A stretch of 64,000 nucleotides of DNA. Origin: an uncultured Chthonomonas sp. (GTDB taxonomy: Bacteria; Armatimonadota; Chthonomonadetes; Chthonomonadales; Chthonomonadaceae). The stretch's first letter is position 1. Each line of letters starts with the position of its first letter. Position numbers and translations under genes: made by a program. Under the pieces are notes generated by a model, which saw only the letters and a list, made by a program, of their open reading frames with translations, ran no database searches and was not told where the DNA came from. The stretch is from assembly GCA_903859705.1 (NCBI GenBank), contig CAIONQ010000030.1:1-64000 (forward strand), read 5' to 3'. This document shows, piece by piece, positions 56,788 through 64,000 of this stretch.

Positions 56788-57783
56788 CTACCGTGCAGTC
56801 ACCCTCACAACCGTAAAAGTATTGCCGTCGCGCATACCCTGGACATCCACGGCGGTTGCAGCTTTATCGACTTTGCCCCGAAGACTATCGTCAAGCGAGG
56901 CGTACAGAGCCCTGGCGATGCTGCCATCCATTGTTGCAAGCCGTTGGCGATTAGTAACATAACTGAAGTCGATTTTATCTGCCCCGCGTCGCTTAATAAA
57001 GTACACATTTTCTACTGTTTCCAGCGGCAATGGTGCTTTCTCTATCCTCTCAAACGTGCCGTATCCTGCATTAGTTTTACCACCGGCTCCCAGGGTGCGC
57101 AGGGACCACAGGGTCAATTCCCTTACAAAATCCTGCCAGCCTTCTGGTGTGCAAAGAGTGAACAGAAATACGGCATCTGGTCTGACCGATAAGAATTGCA
57201 CAGGATTGGGTTCATCGTAATCTGTAGGATATTTGCGCATGCCGCCAGCACCTGTATAATAGTCTGCATGGTGCACTGTTAGCACATCCCGTTTAAGAGG
57301 GTATTTTATGCTTTCAGGGTCAAACCATGCATCCCAGAAGATGCATCCACCACTCAGCTCAGTATCACCGAACAACAAAACAAACTGATCCTGAGTTAAT
57401 CGTTGTTCTTTGACCAGCAGACTAGCCCCGGCCCTCACTACACCTTTAAGTGAGGAGCCTGGCAAGTACGGCACACCATACGTGTGATGCAAAGTAATTC
57501 CCACTCCCGTGGGTGAAGCAGCCCCTGCTCCGGCCAGCAGCGGGGCAGAGAGCCGGGCACCAAAGCGTAGAGCACCTGGCATGTGCAATTGCTTCCAACG
57601 GTGAAATGCAGTGTGATACGCATCCGAGGTATGTATCGCAGTGGCAGCCTTCAACAGGTAAGCCTGGTCTGCTTTGCTTCCGCCGCACTCTTGTGTTCGC
57701 AGGAAGCGCGTTAATAACAGGCCAGTGTGCTGCGCTTCTTCAATTGGCATGCATTGAAGGTGGTTTCGTATTGCAGATGTCAT
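56788..57783 (-). CDS. cmr6: Type III-B RAMP protein Cmr6
   Basis: 331 residues, at the long end for Cmr6. RAMP landmarks: GITLHHTYGVPYLPGSSLKGVVR, split as GVPYLPGSSLKGVVRAGA, FLFGDTE-like LLFGDTELSGG and the Gly-rich loop GAGGKTNAGYGTF. It caps the head of the Cmr backbone next to Cmr1. The C-terminal 75 residues after the Gly loop are longer than usual and of unknown role. ATG 57783 overlaps the cmr5 stop by four bases. Confidence 0.93.
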   Translation of the reverse strand: MTSAIRNHLQCMPIEEAQHTGLLLTRFLRTQECGGSKADQAYLLKAATAIHTSDAYHTAFHRWKQLHMPGALRFGARLSAPLLAGAGAASPTGVGITLHHTYGVPYLPGSSLKGVVRAGASLLVKEQRLTQDQFVLLFGDTELSGGCIFWDAWFDPESIKYPLKRDVLTVHHADYYTGAGGMRKYPTDYDEPNPVQFLSVRPDAVFLFTLCTPEGWQDFVRELTLWSLRTLGAGGKTNAGYGTFERIEKAPLPLETVENVYFIKRRGADKIDFSYVTNRQRLATMDGSIARALYASLDDSLRGKVDKAATAVDVQGMRDGNTFTVVRVTAR

Positions 57784-58199
57784 GTATTACCGTCCTCCCC
57801 AGATGCATCGCTTACTCCAAGCACCGATTCTCCAAAGCGTTTGAAATAGATCCAGCAGGATAACACTGCCTTAGTATCCAGCATGTAACCAACCATTTCT
57901 TTTCCCTGGATCGCCTCAAGAACCTCGGAAGGCGATGCGCTCTGGAGATTCAGCACCCGCCCAACATGGTTCACTAACAGGGTATGCGCTTTCTCTCTGC
58001 CCGATTTGTTCGCGCCCCCTTTTGCAACACTAAATGCCAGGCTCTGGCAAAGCCCACAGGTGCGCACCATAACCGGGAACTTGTGGCAAAGACCACCGTA
58101 TACTTGAGCGATTTGAGCGTCCGCTTCGGCGGCCGCCTTTACGTCTTTTACACAGTTGTATGCCAGTTCCATTTCCAACTGGGCTTTTGTTCTTCTCAT
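57780..58199 (-). CDS. cmr5: Type III-B small subunit Cmr5
   Basis: 139 residues, all-helical, typical size. It stacks along the inner belly of the Cmr complex and contacts target RNA. It contains GGLCHKFPVMVRTCGLCQSL and the basic patch KGGANKSGREKA. Start overlaps the cmr4 stop, end overlaps the cmr6 start, each by four bases. Confidence 0.92.
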   Translation of the reverse strand: MRRTKAQLEMELAYNCVKDVKAAAEADAQIAQVYGGLCHKFPVMVRTCGLCQSLAFSVAKGGANKSGREKAHTLLVNHVGRVLNLQSASPSEVLEAIQGKEMVGYMLDTKAVLSCWIYFKRFGESVLGVSDASGEDGNT

Positions 58200-59041
58200 T
58201 CTGCTATCACCAATCTGCAGAGACCTCTGCCTATCGATGCTTTGCCCCCAACTTGAATTAGTGATCCTGCATTGGACAAATGCTTGAGCGCAAGATCAAA
58301 TGCGGCTCTGTGTGTTGCGGAGTGCTGATCTGTAGAAACAATAGCGCCGCAGAAAATAGCTTCTGCTGGCACAGCCTCTTCATACCAGAGAGCGGTTGTG
58401 GTTTTTGTGTCTGGGTTGAGTGAATTTCGGGCGCTCACCTCGGTTGCGGTTTCGCACAGAAAGCTGAAAACTGTATTGCTTACTACTACAAAGCGGCTGC
58501 AGAACGACTCTTGTTCTGCCTCAGTGGTAAAGATCAGGGATGCAAGAAGTGAGGCTACTGCAGTGGCGGTTTCATCCGCGTTGCTGTCAATATCCAGGTC
58601 TTCCAGGCAAACTTTGCCCGTTTTTGCGATCTTACTGTTGCGAGTTACCAGCGCAATCTCGTCTGCAGTATCTGGCACACATAGGTTGGCAGTTGCCATT
58701 CCTACACTGAGGGCAGACCTATCGCGCTGAAGTCGTTCCAGGGCATATGGGCAGGTAACCAGTGCATACGTACCGTAGAAACTACGTACTGGCAGCAACA
58801 GAAGCTTTTGATCCGAAAAGCTAACGGATCCCGCAGCATCGACGCTACCAAAAATAGCGGCCTCATCTGCTTTATCCGCTTGAGACCGCAGCACGCCTTT
58901 TAAGCTACTTGCGGGGATGAACGGCCAGCCAGTGGCCTTTTCCCTGGCTACGGGCAGATCAATAACTGCAGGCGTTTGGCCAGTGCCAGAGTGCACAGGC
59001 GTTAACGCGTGAAGAAATATGGATTTGAATCCAACACTCAT
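58196..59041 (-). CDS. cmr4: Type III-B backbone RNase Cmr4
   Basis: 281 residues. LTPVHSGTGQTPAVIDLPVARE carries the catalytic Asp at residue 28 (IDLPVARE), followed by PFIPASSLKGVLR. Cmr4 copies form the backbone filament and cut the target RNA every six bases. The Gly-rich end GGKASIGRGL is present. The ATG at 59041 has only a weak ribosome site, and lies 32 bases after the cmr3 stop. Confidence 0.96.
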   Translation of the reverse strand: MSVGFKSIFLHALTPVHSGTGQTPAVIDLPVAREKATGWPFIPASSLKGVLRSQADKADEAAIFGSVDAAGSVSFSDQKLLLLPVRSFYGTYALVTCPYALERLQRDRSALSVGMATANLCVPDTADEIALVTRNSKIAKTGKVCLEDLDIDSNADETATAVASLLASLIFTTEAEQESFCSRFVVVSNTVFSFLCETATEVSARNSLNPDTKTTTALWYEEAVPAEAIFCGAIVSTDQHSATHRAAFDLALKHLSNAGSLIQVGGKASIGRGLCRLVIAE

Positions 59042-59073
59042 TACGGCTCACATCCTTTCTGTTTCCTGGCCAT

Positions 59074-60204
59074 TTAGGCCCATAAGCCCCACAGCGCAAG
59101 GCCGCATCCATCGCGGCGATCTTGCACATCATCACTTACCGGTTGTAACCATGCGCCAGTTGTCAGATCCGCTCCATCTCCTTCGAGCAATTCAAAGAAG
59201 TACACAGCCCCGGCGGGGGCCATCCAGCGCACGGGCTTAGAGCGTTTCGCCTTCAAGTCCCAACCGCTAATAGCGAGTTTGCGCGGTACCGCTGCCGCAA
59301 CAAGCTTCAACTGCACGCCATCTACTCCCGGCACAAATCCTGAATTGTCGTCCCCCAGCCAGCCTGGCTTCCATCCGTTAGTGAACACCGCAGGTGTTGC
59401 CAGCACCATACGGATATATTTCGAACCCTTCAGTGCACGCACGATCTCGTCCGGTGTTTTCCAGAAGCTGTTTTCTAAATCAGCCTGGTGTTCAATCACA
59501 CCTACCCGGCGCTCTCCTCCCATGAGGGCAGGGCCGCGCAGATCTGCCGAAGCAGCATGCTTAACGCGTACTGCAAAGTAATAAGTGTGGAACTTCACCG
59601 CATCACTGTTGCGCGTTGCTTCGCTTTCAAACACAAGAGAGCTCGTAGAAAACAGGCGGGAGTCTGCTGCTTTACCGGTTACCGGATCGATGCTTACGTG
59701 TATGCGAATCTCCTGAGGCAGGGGAGGTATGCGCTCTGGAAGCGTAGATTTGTCACCACTGGCATTAAGGAGCCAGGTAAACATGTCCGTCTGTTTCCAG
59801 AACGCGAAATCCGTTGCCGGTTTTGCATCTGCAGTAACTGAAAGTGGCAATAAGCCAGCTGGAAGGTTGCACCACGTGCCAGGTTTTGCGGTTGGGCGCA
59901 GTGGCATAACCGTTCCGCCATCTCTCGGCACTACAGCATCGGCTGGTGCGGCAAATATGGGAGTGCCATCCCGTAGAAGTATCGGCCCGTGCACTTCTGT
60001 TTTCATAGCCAGATCCGGCCCGTCGCCAGCCCAATCCCAGCCAGAAACTGAGCCGAGGCGTGAACGTATCAATCCGGCAATGGTTGGCGGTGCGGGTACA
60101 GGTAGAGTGCGGGCTCCGCGCTGCAATGGATCTGTACCAAATGCCCGACCATCTCGAAATAGGAGTGGGTCTAAACCGCGTAGTTGGTAATGCTGTTCCT
60201 TCAT
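59074..60204 (-). CDS. cmr3: Type III-B protein Cmr3
   Basis: 376 residues. Begins QLRGLDPLLFRDGRAFG, the Cmr3 signature, followed by PPTIAGLIRSRLG and a RAMP-like second half with MGGERRVGVIEHQ. It binds the 5' tag of the crRNA and anchors Cmr2. ATG 60204 overlaps the cmr2 stop by four bases. Confidence 0.95.
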   Translation of the reverse strand: MKEQHYQLRGLDPLLFRDGRAFGTDPLQRGARTLPVPAPPTIAGLIRSRLGSVSGWDWAGDGPDLAMKTEVHGPILLRDGTPIFAAPADAVVPRDGGTVMPLRPTAKPGTWCNLPAGLLPLSVTADAKPATDFAFWKQTDMFTWLLNASGDKSTLPERIPPLPQEIRIHVSIDPVTGKAADSRLFSTSSLVFESEATRNSDAVKFHTYYFAVRVKHAASADLRGPALMGGERRVGVIEHQADLENSFWKTPDEIVRALKGSKYIRMVLATPAVFTNGWKPGWLGDDNSGFVPGVDGVQLKLVAAAVPRKLAISGWDLKAKRSKPVRWMAPAGAVYFFELLEGDGADLTTGAWLQPVSDDVQDRRDGCGLALWGLWA

Positions 60205-61943
60205 ACTGTCGCCTCCGTTCCGGCATAACCAGCAGCAAGGAAGCGGGCAATAATCATTGCGTCCGCTATCTTGCGTAAACTCTCAGGTGCACAGCCTTCA
60301 CCGTTACGGTGCGCAGTAAAATCTGAAAGCAAAAGGCGTGCGGCGTCTATTTCGGAACCACTGTGTTTTTGATTGTCTTTATTGCATTTCCGATCAAACA
60401 CTCGTAATGCCTCAATTTGTACTGCGGCATCCAATGGATCAGAAGGGTTGGTTGTGGCAGAATCGTTCATGCCAGTGAAATCCCGCGCCATCGCTGCCAG
60501 TTCGTATGGCAACCCGGTGGATAGCCCGCCGCCGCTGGGATGAAAAGCACCCACAAGGGTTTTGAATATTTCTGTAGGTTTTTTACCTTCCGGTGCGTTG
60601 CGCCACGTATAGGTAACGCTCACAGGGGCACCTCCCCGCGTGTGGAGTGCCACCGTAAGCGCGTCTTTTTGAGGCATTTTCTTGGAATGGTGCTCAGCAA
60701 CGCGTGCGTGCTGAATGGAGTGCTGCAGGCTTTCGGAGTGATGTACTATTGCGAGCCCTATTGAAAGCCCCGGGGAAGTTCCATTTGCCACCGATAAAAG
60801 TGCGGCAATGTACTCAGCATGTAGCTGTTCAGCAAAACACAATGCCGTTCTAACAGGAAGAAGGGCAAGCACATCATCACCACCAGCATAAACGCAGGTT
60901 CCTCGGGACGCCTTCGCAAGTTCTCTTGCTTTGTTGGAGAACTGAGACAGTGCAGTCGATACCTTCCGGTGTTCACCTGCTGTTGTTGCCTTTGAAAGTA
61001 GTTCTCCCATGCTGTCACCATCGGCAGTAAGAATTGCATAGTAGGTCGGCAGGCCGGTGTCTACAGTAACGCCTATGGAGTTTCGAGCGCTGTTCTGCAC
61101 AGTTTTAAGCCGTGCAACGATATCCGGATCCGGCGATAGTTGCTGTATTGCGGTCTCTGCCGGACCGGGATATATCAGGTCGACTCCTGAGATTTCCGGT
61201 TGGCAAAGTGCCCCGATACGGTTAAGCTCCCGCATTATCTCTGGATCGATGTTAGAAGGTGCTGACGCCAGTGCAATATCTGTTGTACTTGGCCATGACT
61301 CCCCATCGTTACCCTTTCGTCCGAGTTGCCGCTTGAGCAGGCTAACGGCATCCAGCGGTTCTGCTCTGGCAACGTTAAGACGCTGCAGTTCAAGTTCGGG
61401 CAAGTTTGGCGGAATTATGGAATCGCGCGAAGGGTCCAGTTGGCTTCTTACTCTGCCAGGTTCGCTAAGAACGGTATCAAAAGCCCGTAAGGCTTTGCAG
61501 CCGGCAAGCGCGCGTTCGGTCTGCGTGCGCGCTTCCGTATATGTTGCTGCTTCGGCAGATGCTGCATAAAATTCAATAAAGGTACCTATCTGAACTTCTG
61601 CCAGCGCAATATTTGCTGCGCCTCTCAGCCTGCCGCAGTGGTCACTCCACAACTGTTGCAGCCGAGATACTGCTGCCTGCCTGGCTGCTGATGCAGCCAC
61701 TGCAGGCTCTACCTGTGGCATAAGTTCCAGTAAGATCTTGTTCGGCCCTGGCTCATAGGCATTTGCAGGAAATATGAGGTTGCCATACTGTGCGGCAGCA
61801 ACGGCTGCGCTTCCAGTAAGTTCAACAAGCAGGTTAGACCCTGCAAGGAGATCACCTGTTTTTCGTGCAGCAGCAATGAATTCTTGAACTGGCCCTATAG
61901 AGATTGCCAGCAGACGTACAGGCGTACCAGATGGCGTGCTCAT
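60201..61943 (-). CDS. cmr2: Cas10/Cmr2 lacking the HD nuclease domain
   Basis: 580 residues, against roughly 850-900 in HD-containing Cmr2. The protein starts directly at the first palm region (ISIGPVQEFIAAARKTGDLLAGS), so the N-terminal HD DNase of about 200 residues is absent. No HD-type HD pair is seen elsewhere. The second palm has YYAILTADGDSMGELL (301-316) and the cyclase motif CVYAGGDDVLALLP with GGDD at 354-357, intact. It should therefore make cyclic oligoadenylates on target binding but not cut DNA. Overlaps of four bases with both cmr1 (61940-61943) and cmr3. Confidence 0.95.
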   Translation of the reverse strand: MSTPSGTPVRLLAISIGPVQEFIAAARKTGDLLAGSNLLVELTGSAAVAAAQYGNLIFPANAYEPGPNKILLELMPQVEPAVAASAARQAAVSRLQQLWSDHCGRLRGAANIALAEVQIGTFIEFYAASAEAATYTEARTQTERALAGCKALRAFDTVLSEPGRVRSQLDPSRDSIIPPNLPELELQRLNVARAEPLDAVSLLKRQLGRKGNDGESWPSTTDIALASAPSNIDPEIMRELNRIGALCQPEISGVDLIYPGPAETAIQQLSPDPDIVARLKTVQNSARNSIGVTVDTGLPTYYAILTADGDSMGELLSKATTAGEHRKVSTALSQFSNKARELAKASRGTCVYAGGDDVLALLPVRTALCFAEQLHAEYIAALLSVANGTSPGLSIGLAIVHHSESLQHSIQHARVAEHHSKKMPQKDALTVALHTRGGAPVSVTYTWRNAPEGKKPTEIFKTLVGAFHPSGGGLSTGLPYELAAMARDFTGMNDSATTNPSDPLDAAVQIEALRVFDRKCNKDNQKHSGSEIDAARLLLSDFTAHRNGEGCAPESLRKIADAMIIARFLAAGYAGTEATV

Positions 61944-63172
61944 ATAGCGATAACCTCTCTTTCACAGTCAAACTCCTGTTCAAAGGATTTCACTACTGCA
62001 TCCAGCGGATTGATTGCTCGTAGGTTATTTAGAACCTGCTCTTCGCCTGGGCCCGGTACATGGAGGTCCACAATCGTGCCGTTGATCTTCACTCGCTCTG
62101 GCGTGCCGCTGCTAAAGAGTACAAGGCATAGTGGGCGAATGGTGCCATCGGCAAATGCGGCTGGTTTTAGAATAACCGGAGACGCAAACCGGGTACCTGC
62201 TTCTGCATGTACTTCGCCATCAAAGCCACCTCCAGCGAACTTTTGGTATATAATTGGCAGCCCCAGTGCTGGCTTGGATAGCGAGATGTAGCTATCCGAA
62301 GACTGGAAAACGCCAAGCACATCGTAATCTGACCAATAGGAGCCGTTCATCGGAATGTATTCTTCTCCACCTATGTGCCCCTTGCGGAACCTCGCCCAGA
62401 ACTTACCAAGACTGTTCCAAGTGTGTATTGGATCTGCGGCATTACCGGCGAGAAACACCGCATTATTCAGCGTAGCAAACCCCGGCACATCACCGACAGC
62501 GGTGCGGGGCCGAAAAGGTTCAAAAAGATCTTGAAACCATTGTGTGCGGGAACCTGGCTCTGCCGGAATGCGCCAATTGTTAGCGTCCGCATCTACCGCC
62601 TGCAACGCCCCAAGGGCACGCCGCGTTCTGGCACCTACTCCACCAAATGCAATCCAGGCTCTCAATGCAGCGCACACTTCGTTGTAATTGTCCTTAGTGC
62701 AGCGTATGTGAAGCACAAAGGAAACTCCCTGCCGGCCCGGTTTTTCTTTAATTCCCAGTTTCTGCTGCGCTTGAAACGGGAACTGGAAATAGGCACCCAT
62801 AGGGCCGTTAGCAGCATTACCTCTATCTATGCCACAATTTACACCCGCAGACTTTAACTCAGTCCGTACACTCACCTTGCCGCCAGAAGCCGTACTACCC
62901 CAGAGCTCAGATTCTCTCTCGAACAGTTTCTGTACATCGGTGCAGTGAGGCCCACACAGCGTGCGCCACCAAAATCGGAGATTACCTCGGATGCTGGAGG
63001 CCCGTATCGGGGTTATTTCATCCACTTCGCCGGCATCTGGCCCGCCCCCATACATTGGTGTAATCACATCAAGTTGTATGGAGAGATCCACGTAATCTGA
63101 GAGTGTTGGTTCGTTCCATATTGGCGGTGGAACCGCACGTATCTCGTGCAGTTTTTGCATTGACCTGGGCAT
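61940..63172 (-). CDS. cmr1: Type III-B protein Cmr1
   Basis: 410 residues. The motif DEITPIRASSIRGNLRFWWRTL near residue 50-70 is diagnostic (here given in part: ITPIRASSIRGNLRFWWR). RAMP Gly-rich loop GGVGARTRRALGAL is present mid-protein. Cmr1 sits at the head of the complex with Cmr6. Starts 29 bases after the cas6 stop. Confidence 0.95.
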   Translation of the reverse strand: MPRSMQKLHEIRAVPPPIWNEPTLSDYVDLSIQLDVITPMYGGGPDAGEVDEITPIRASSIRGNLRFWWRTLCGPHCTDVQKLFERESELWGSTASGGKVSVRTELKSAGVNCGIDRGNAANGPMGAYFQFPFQAQQKLGIKEKPGRQGVSFVLHIRCTKDNYNEVCAALRAWIAFGGVGARTRRALGALQAVDADANNWRIPAEPGSRTQWFQDLFEPFRPRTAVGDVPGFATLNNAVFLAGNAADPIHTWNSLGKFWARFRKGHIGGEEYIPMNGSYWSDYDVLGVFQSSDSYISLSKPALGLPIIYQKFAGGGFDGEVHAEAGTRFASPVILKPAAFADGTIRPLCLVLFSSGTPERVKINGTIVDLHVPGPGEEQVLNNLRAINPLDAVVKSFEQEFDCEREVIAI

Positions 63173-63201
63173 TTCGAAGAGTCCTTCCTTGCGAGCGAGT
63201 T

Positions 63202-64000
63202 TCAGAGAACGCTGGCCGTGCGCAGGGCTGAAGGCGCACGCTCGAATTGGTTGCTTCCAGCATATCTGGAGGACTGCCCAGATTGGCCCGCTGCCTCTAC
63301 CATGCCAAGGCCCATGCTATTGCGCGATCCGAGGCCGCACTCCCAGGCGAGCTTGAGCATCTCAGGCGAGGTGGTGAGGATGAACGGTGCAAGCGCCCCC
63401 ACAAGGCGGATACCTTTGTAATTGATAAGTCGAGTTCCACCCCGCGATCTGGGATTTTGAAGATATGACTGTGAGAAACGCATTTCGAATTGACTATCCT
63501 GTGGCTCATTACCATACATCACGCGGTGCTTCCAGAGGAGATTTGCACGCACGGTTTGTGAGAATTCAGGGTCGTCTGGGCGAAGATATTCTGTAGTACC
63601 ATCCGGGCGGCCGCGGGCTGCTACAATGGGGCTGAGGCAGCGATAGGGAGAATTATCAGCGGAGGGTGGCGAGGGATCACAGCGGATATGACGTATGATG
63701 AGTTCCGCTGAGTGTATATTCAGGTGACTACCCGGCTGCAGAACGTTGCAGGCAAGCAACTCTTCCAATACACCTGAGGGTGATGCCAGATCCCAATTGA
63801 TAGGGCCGGATTCATACCGAATGCCATTTGCGGTAATGGTTCTGTTTTCGGCAGGGGCACGCAGGCCGCCGAAGCAGAACAGCTTGGAAGTTTTAACGCT
63901 ATCTTCGCGTTCTGCATACCCCCTATCGTGGAGGAAGCTGGCGTATGCACTATTTGCGCGACCAACGGCAGCGTATATACAGGCCTGCAACGCGTGATGA
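63202..64000 (-). CDS. cas6: Cas6 crRNA endoribonuclease, 5' end outside window
   Basis: The frame is open to the right edge; the TTG at 63990 is an internal Leu, and the codons before it read HHA, giving HHALQACIYAAVGRANSAYASFLHDRGY, written here in part as HALQACIYAAVG then FLHDRGY. This matches the Cas6 N-terminus, so only some 10-20 residues are missing. The C-terminal G-loop ECGLGSRNSMGLGMVE is typical. Cas6 cuts the pre-crRNA in each repeat. The CRISPR array and any adaptation genes must lie to the right of the window. Confidence 0.92.
   Translation of the reverse strand, partial: HHALQACIYAAVGRANSAYASFLHDRGYAEREDSVKTSKLFCFGGLRAPAENRTITANGIRYESGPINWDLASPSGVLEELLACNVLQPGSHLNIHSAELIIRHIRCDPSPPSADNSPYRCLSPIVAARGRPDGTTEYLRPDDPEFSQTVRANLLWKHRVMYGNEPQDSQFEMRFSQSYLQNPRSRGGTRLINYKGIRLVGALAPFILTTSPEMLKLAWECGLGSRNSMGLGMVEAAGQSGQSSRYAGSNQFERAPSALRTASVL

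Overview
The window looks like chromosome of a free-living, mid-GC bacterium with a Gram-negative type envelope. It carries a PEP-CTERM exported protein, a lipoprotein with a lipobox, a membrane-linked class 2 dihydroorotate dehydrogenase, twin-arginine and Sec signal peptides, and several exported glycoside-hydrolase-like proteins. The mix of these with Gfo/Idh/MocA oxidoreductases, a Uma2 protein, a SARP/AfsR-type regulator and HspR/HrcA-type heat-shock operators would fit Armatimonadota or a similar oligotrophic phylum. That placement is inference only; there is no rRNA or tRNA here. No insertion sequence, prophage or CRISPR array is visible.

Left part (1-12.4 kb): the end of a glycosidase-like gene, then a compact minus-strand operon: SWIM zinc finger, DUF5691, MoxR AAA+ ATPase, DUF5682, VWA protein and, after a short gap, DUF1905. 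An exported S1C serine protease with a lectin-like C-terminus lies just upstream. The five core genes form a recurrent bacterial neighbourhood of unassigned function. The DUF5682 protein has the look of a TraB/EreA/ChaN-type hydrolase at its N-terminus.

Middle (12.4-48.8 kb): hybrid-cluster protein Hcp, two exported proteins of unknown function, a SAM methyltransferase, a large exported GHL6-like protein, a 1,008-residue SARP/NB-ARC/TPR regulator, a PEP-CTERM beta-propeller protein, then ClpB, PyrD, a GT-C-like membrane protein and GroES/GroEL. The clpB promoter is overlapped by a HAIR (HspR) element. The groESL promoter region carries both a HAIR element and a CIRCE (HrcA) element. After groEL come a HEPN-MNT (type VII toxin-antitoxin) pair, an M29 aminopeptidase and a carbohydrate-oriented stretch (GH101-like, GH43, two Gfo/Idh/MocA proteins, DUF5060/cellulase-like lipoprotein, GH2 beta-mannosidase), with Uma2 and N-formylglutamate amidohydrolase-like genes among them.

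Right part (48.8-64 kb): the beta-mannosidase, a two-gene inorganic-carbon uptake operon (dabB-dabA), and a minus-strand type III-B CRISPR-Cas operon cas6-cmr1-cmr2-cmr3-cmr4-cmr5-cmr6 followed by a CARF protein. cas6 runs off the right edge. Cmr2 keeps the GGDD cyclase motif but has no N-terminal HD nuclease domain. The last gene reads as CARF - winged helix - RelE-like toxin, i.e. a Cami1-type, cyclic-oligoadenylate-activated mRNA interferase. Together they suggest an immune module that works through Cmr4 RNA cleavage and second-messenger-triggered translation arrest rather than Cas10 DNA cleavage. This and the MoxR operon are the most interesting systems in the window.
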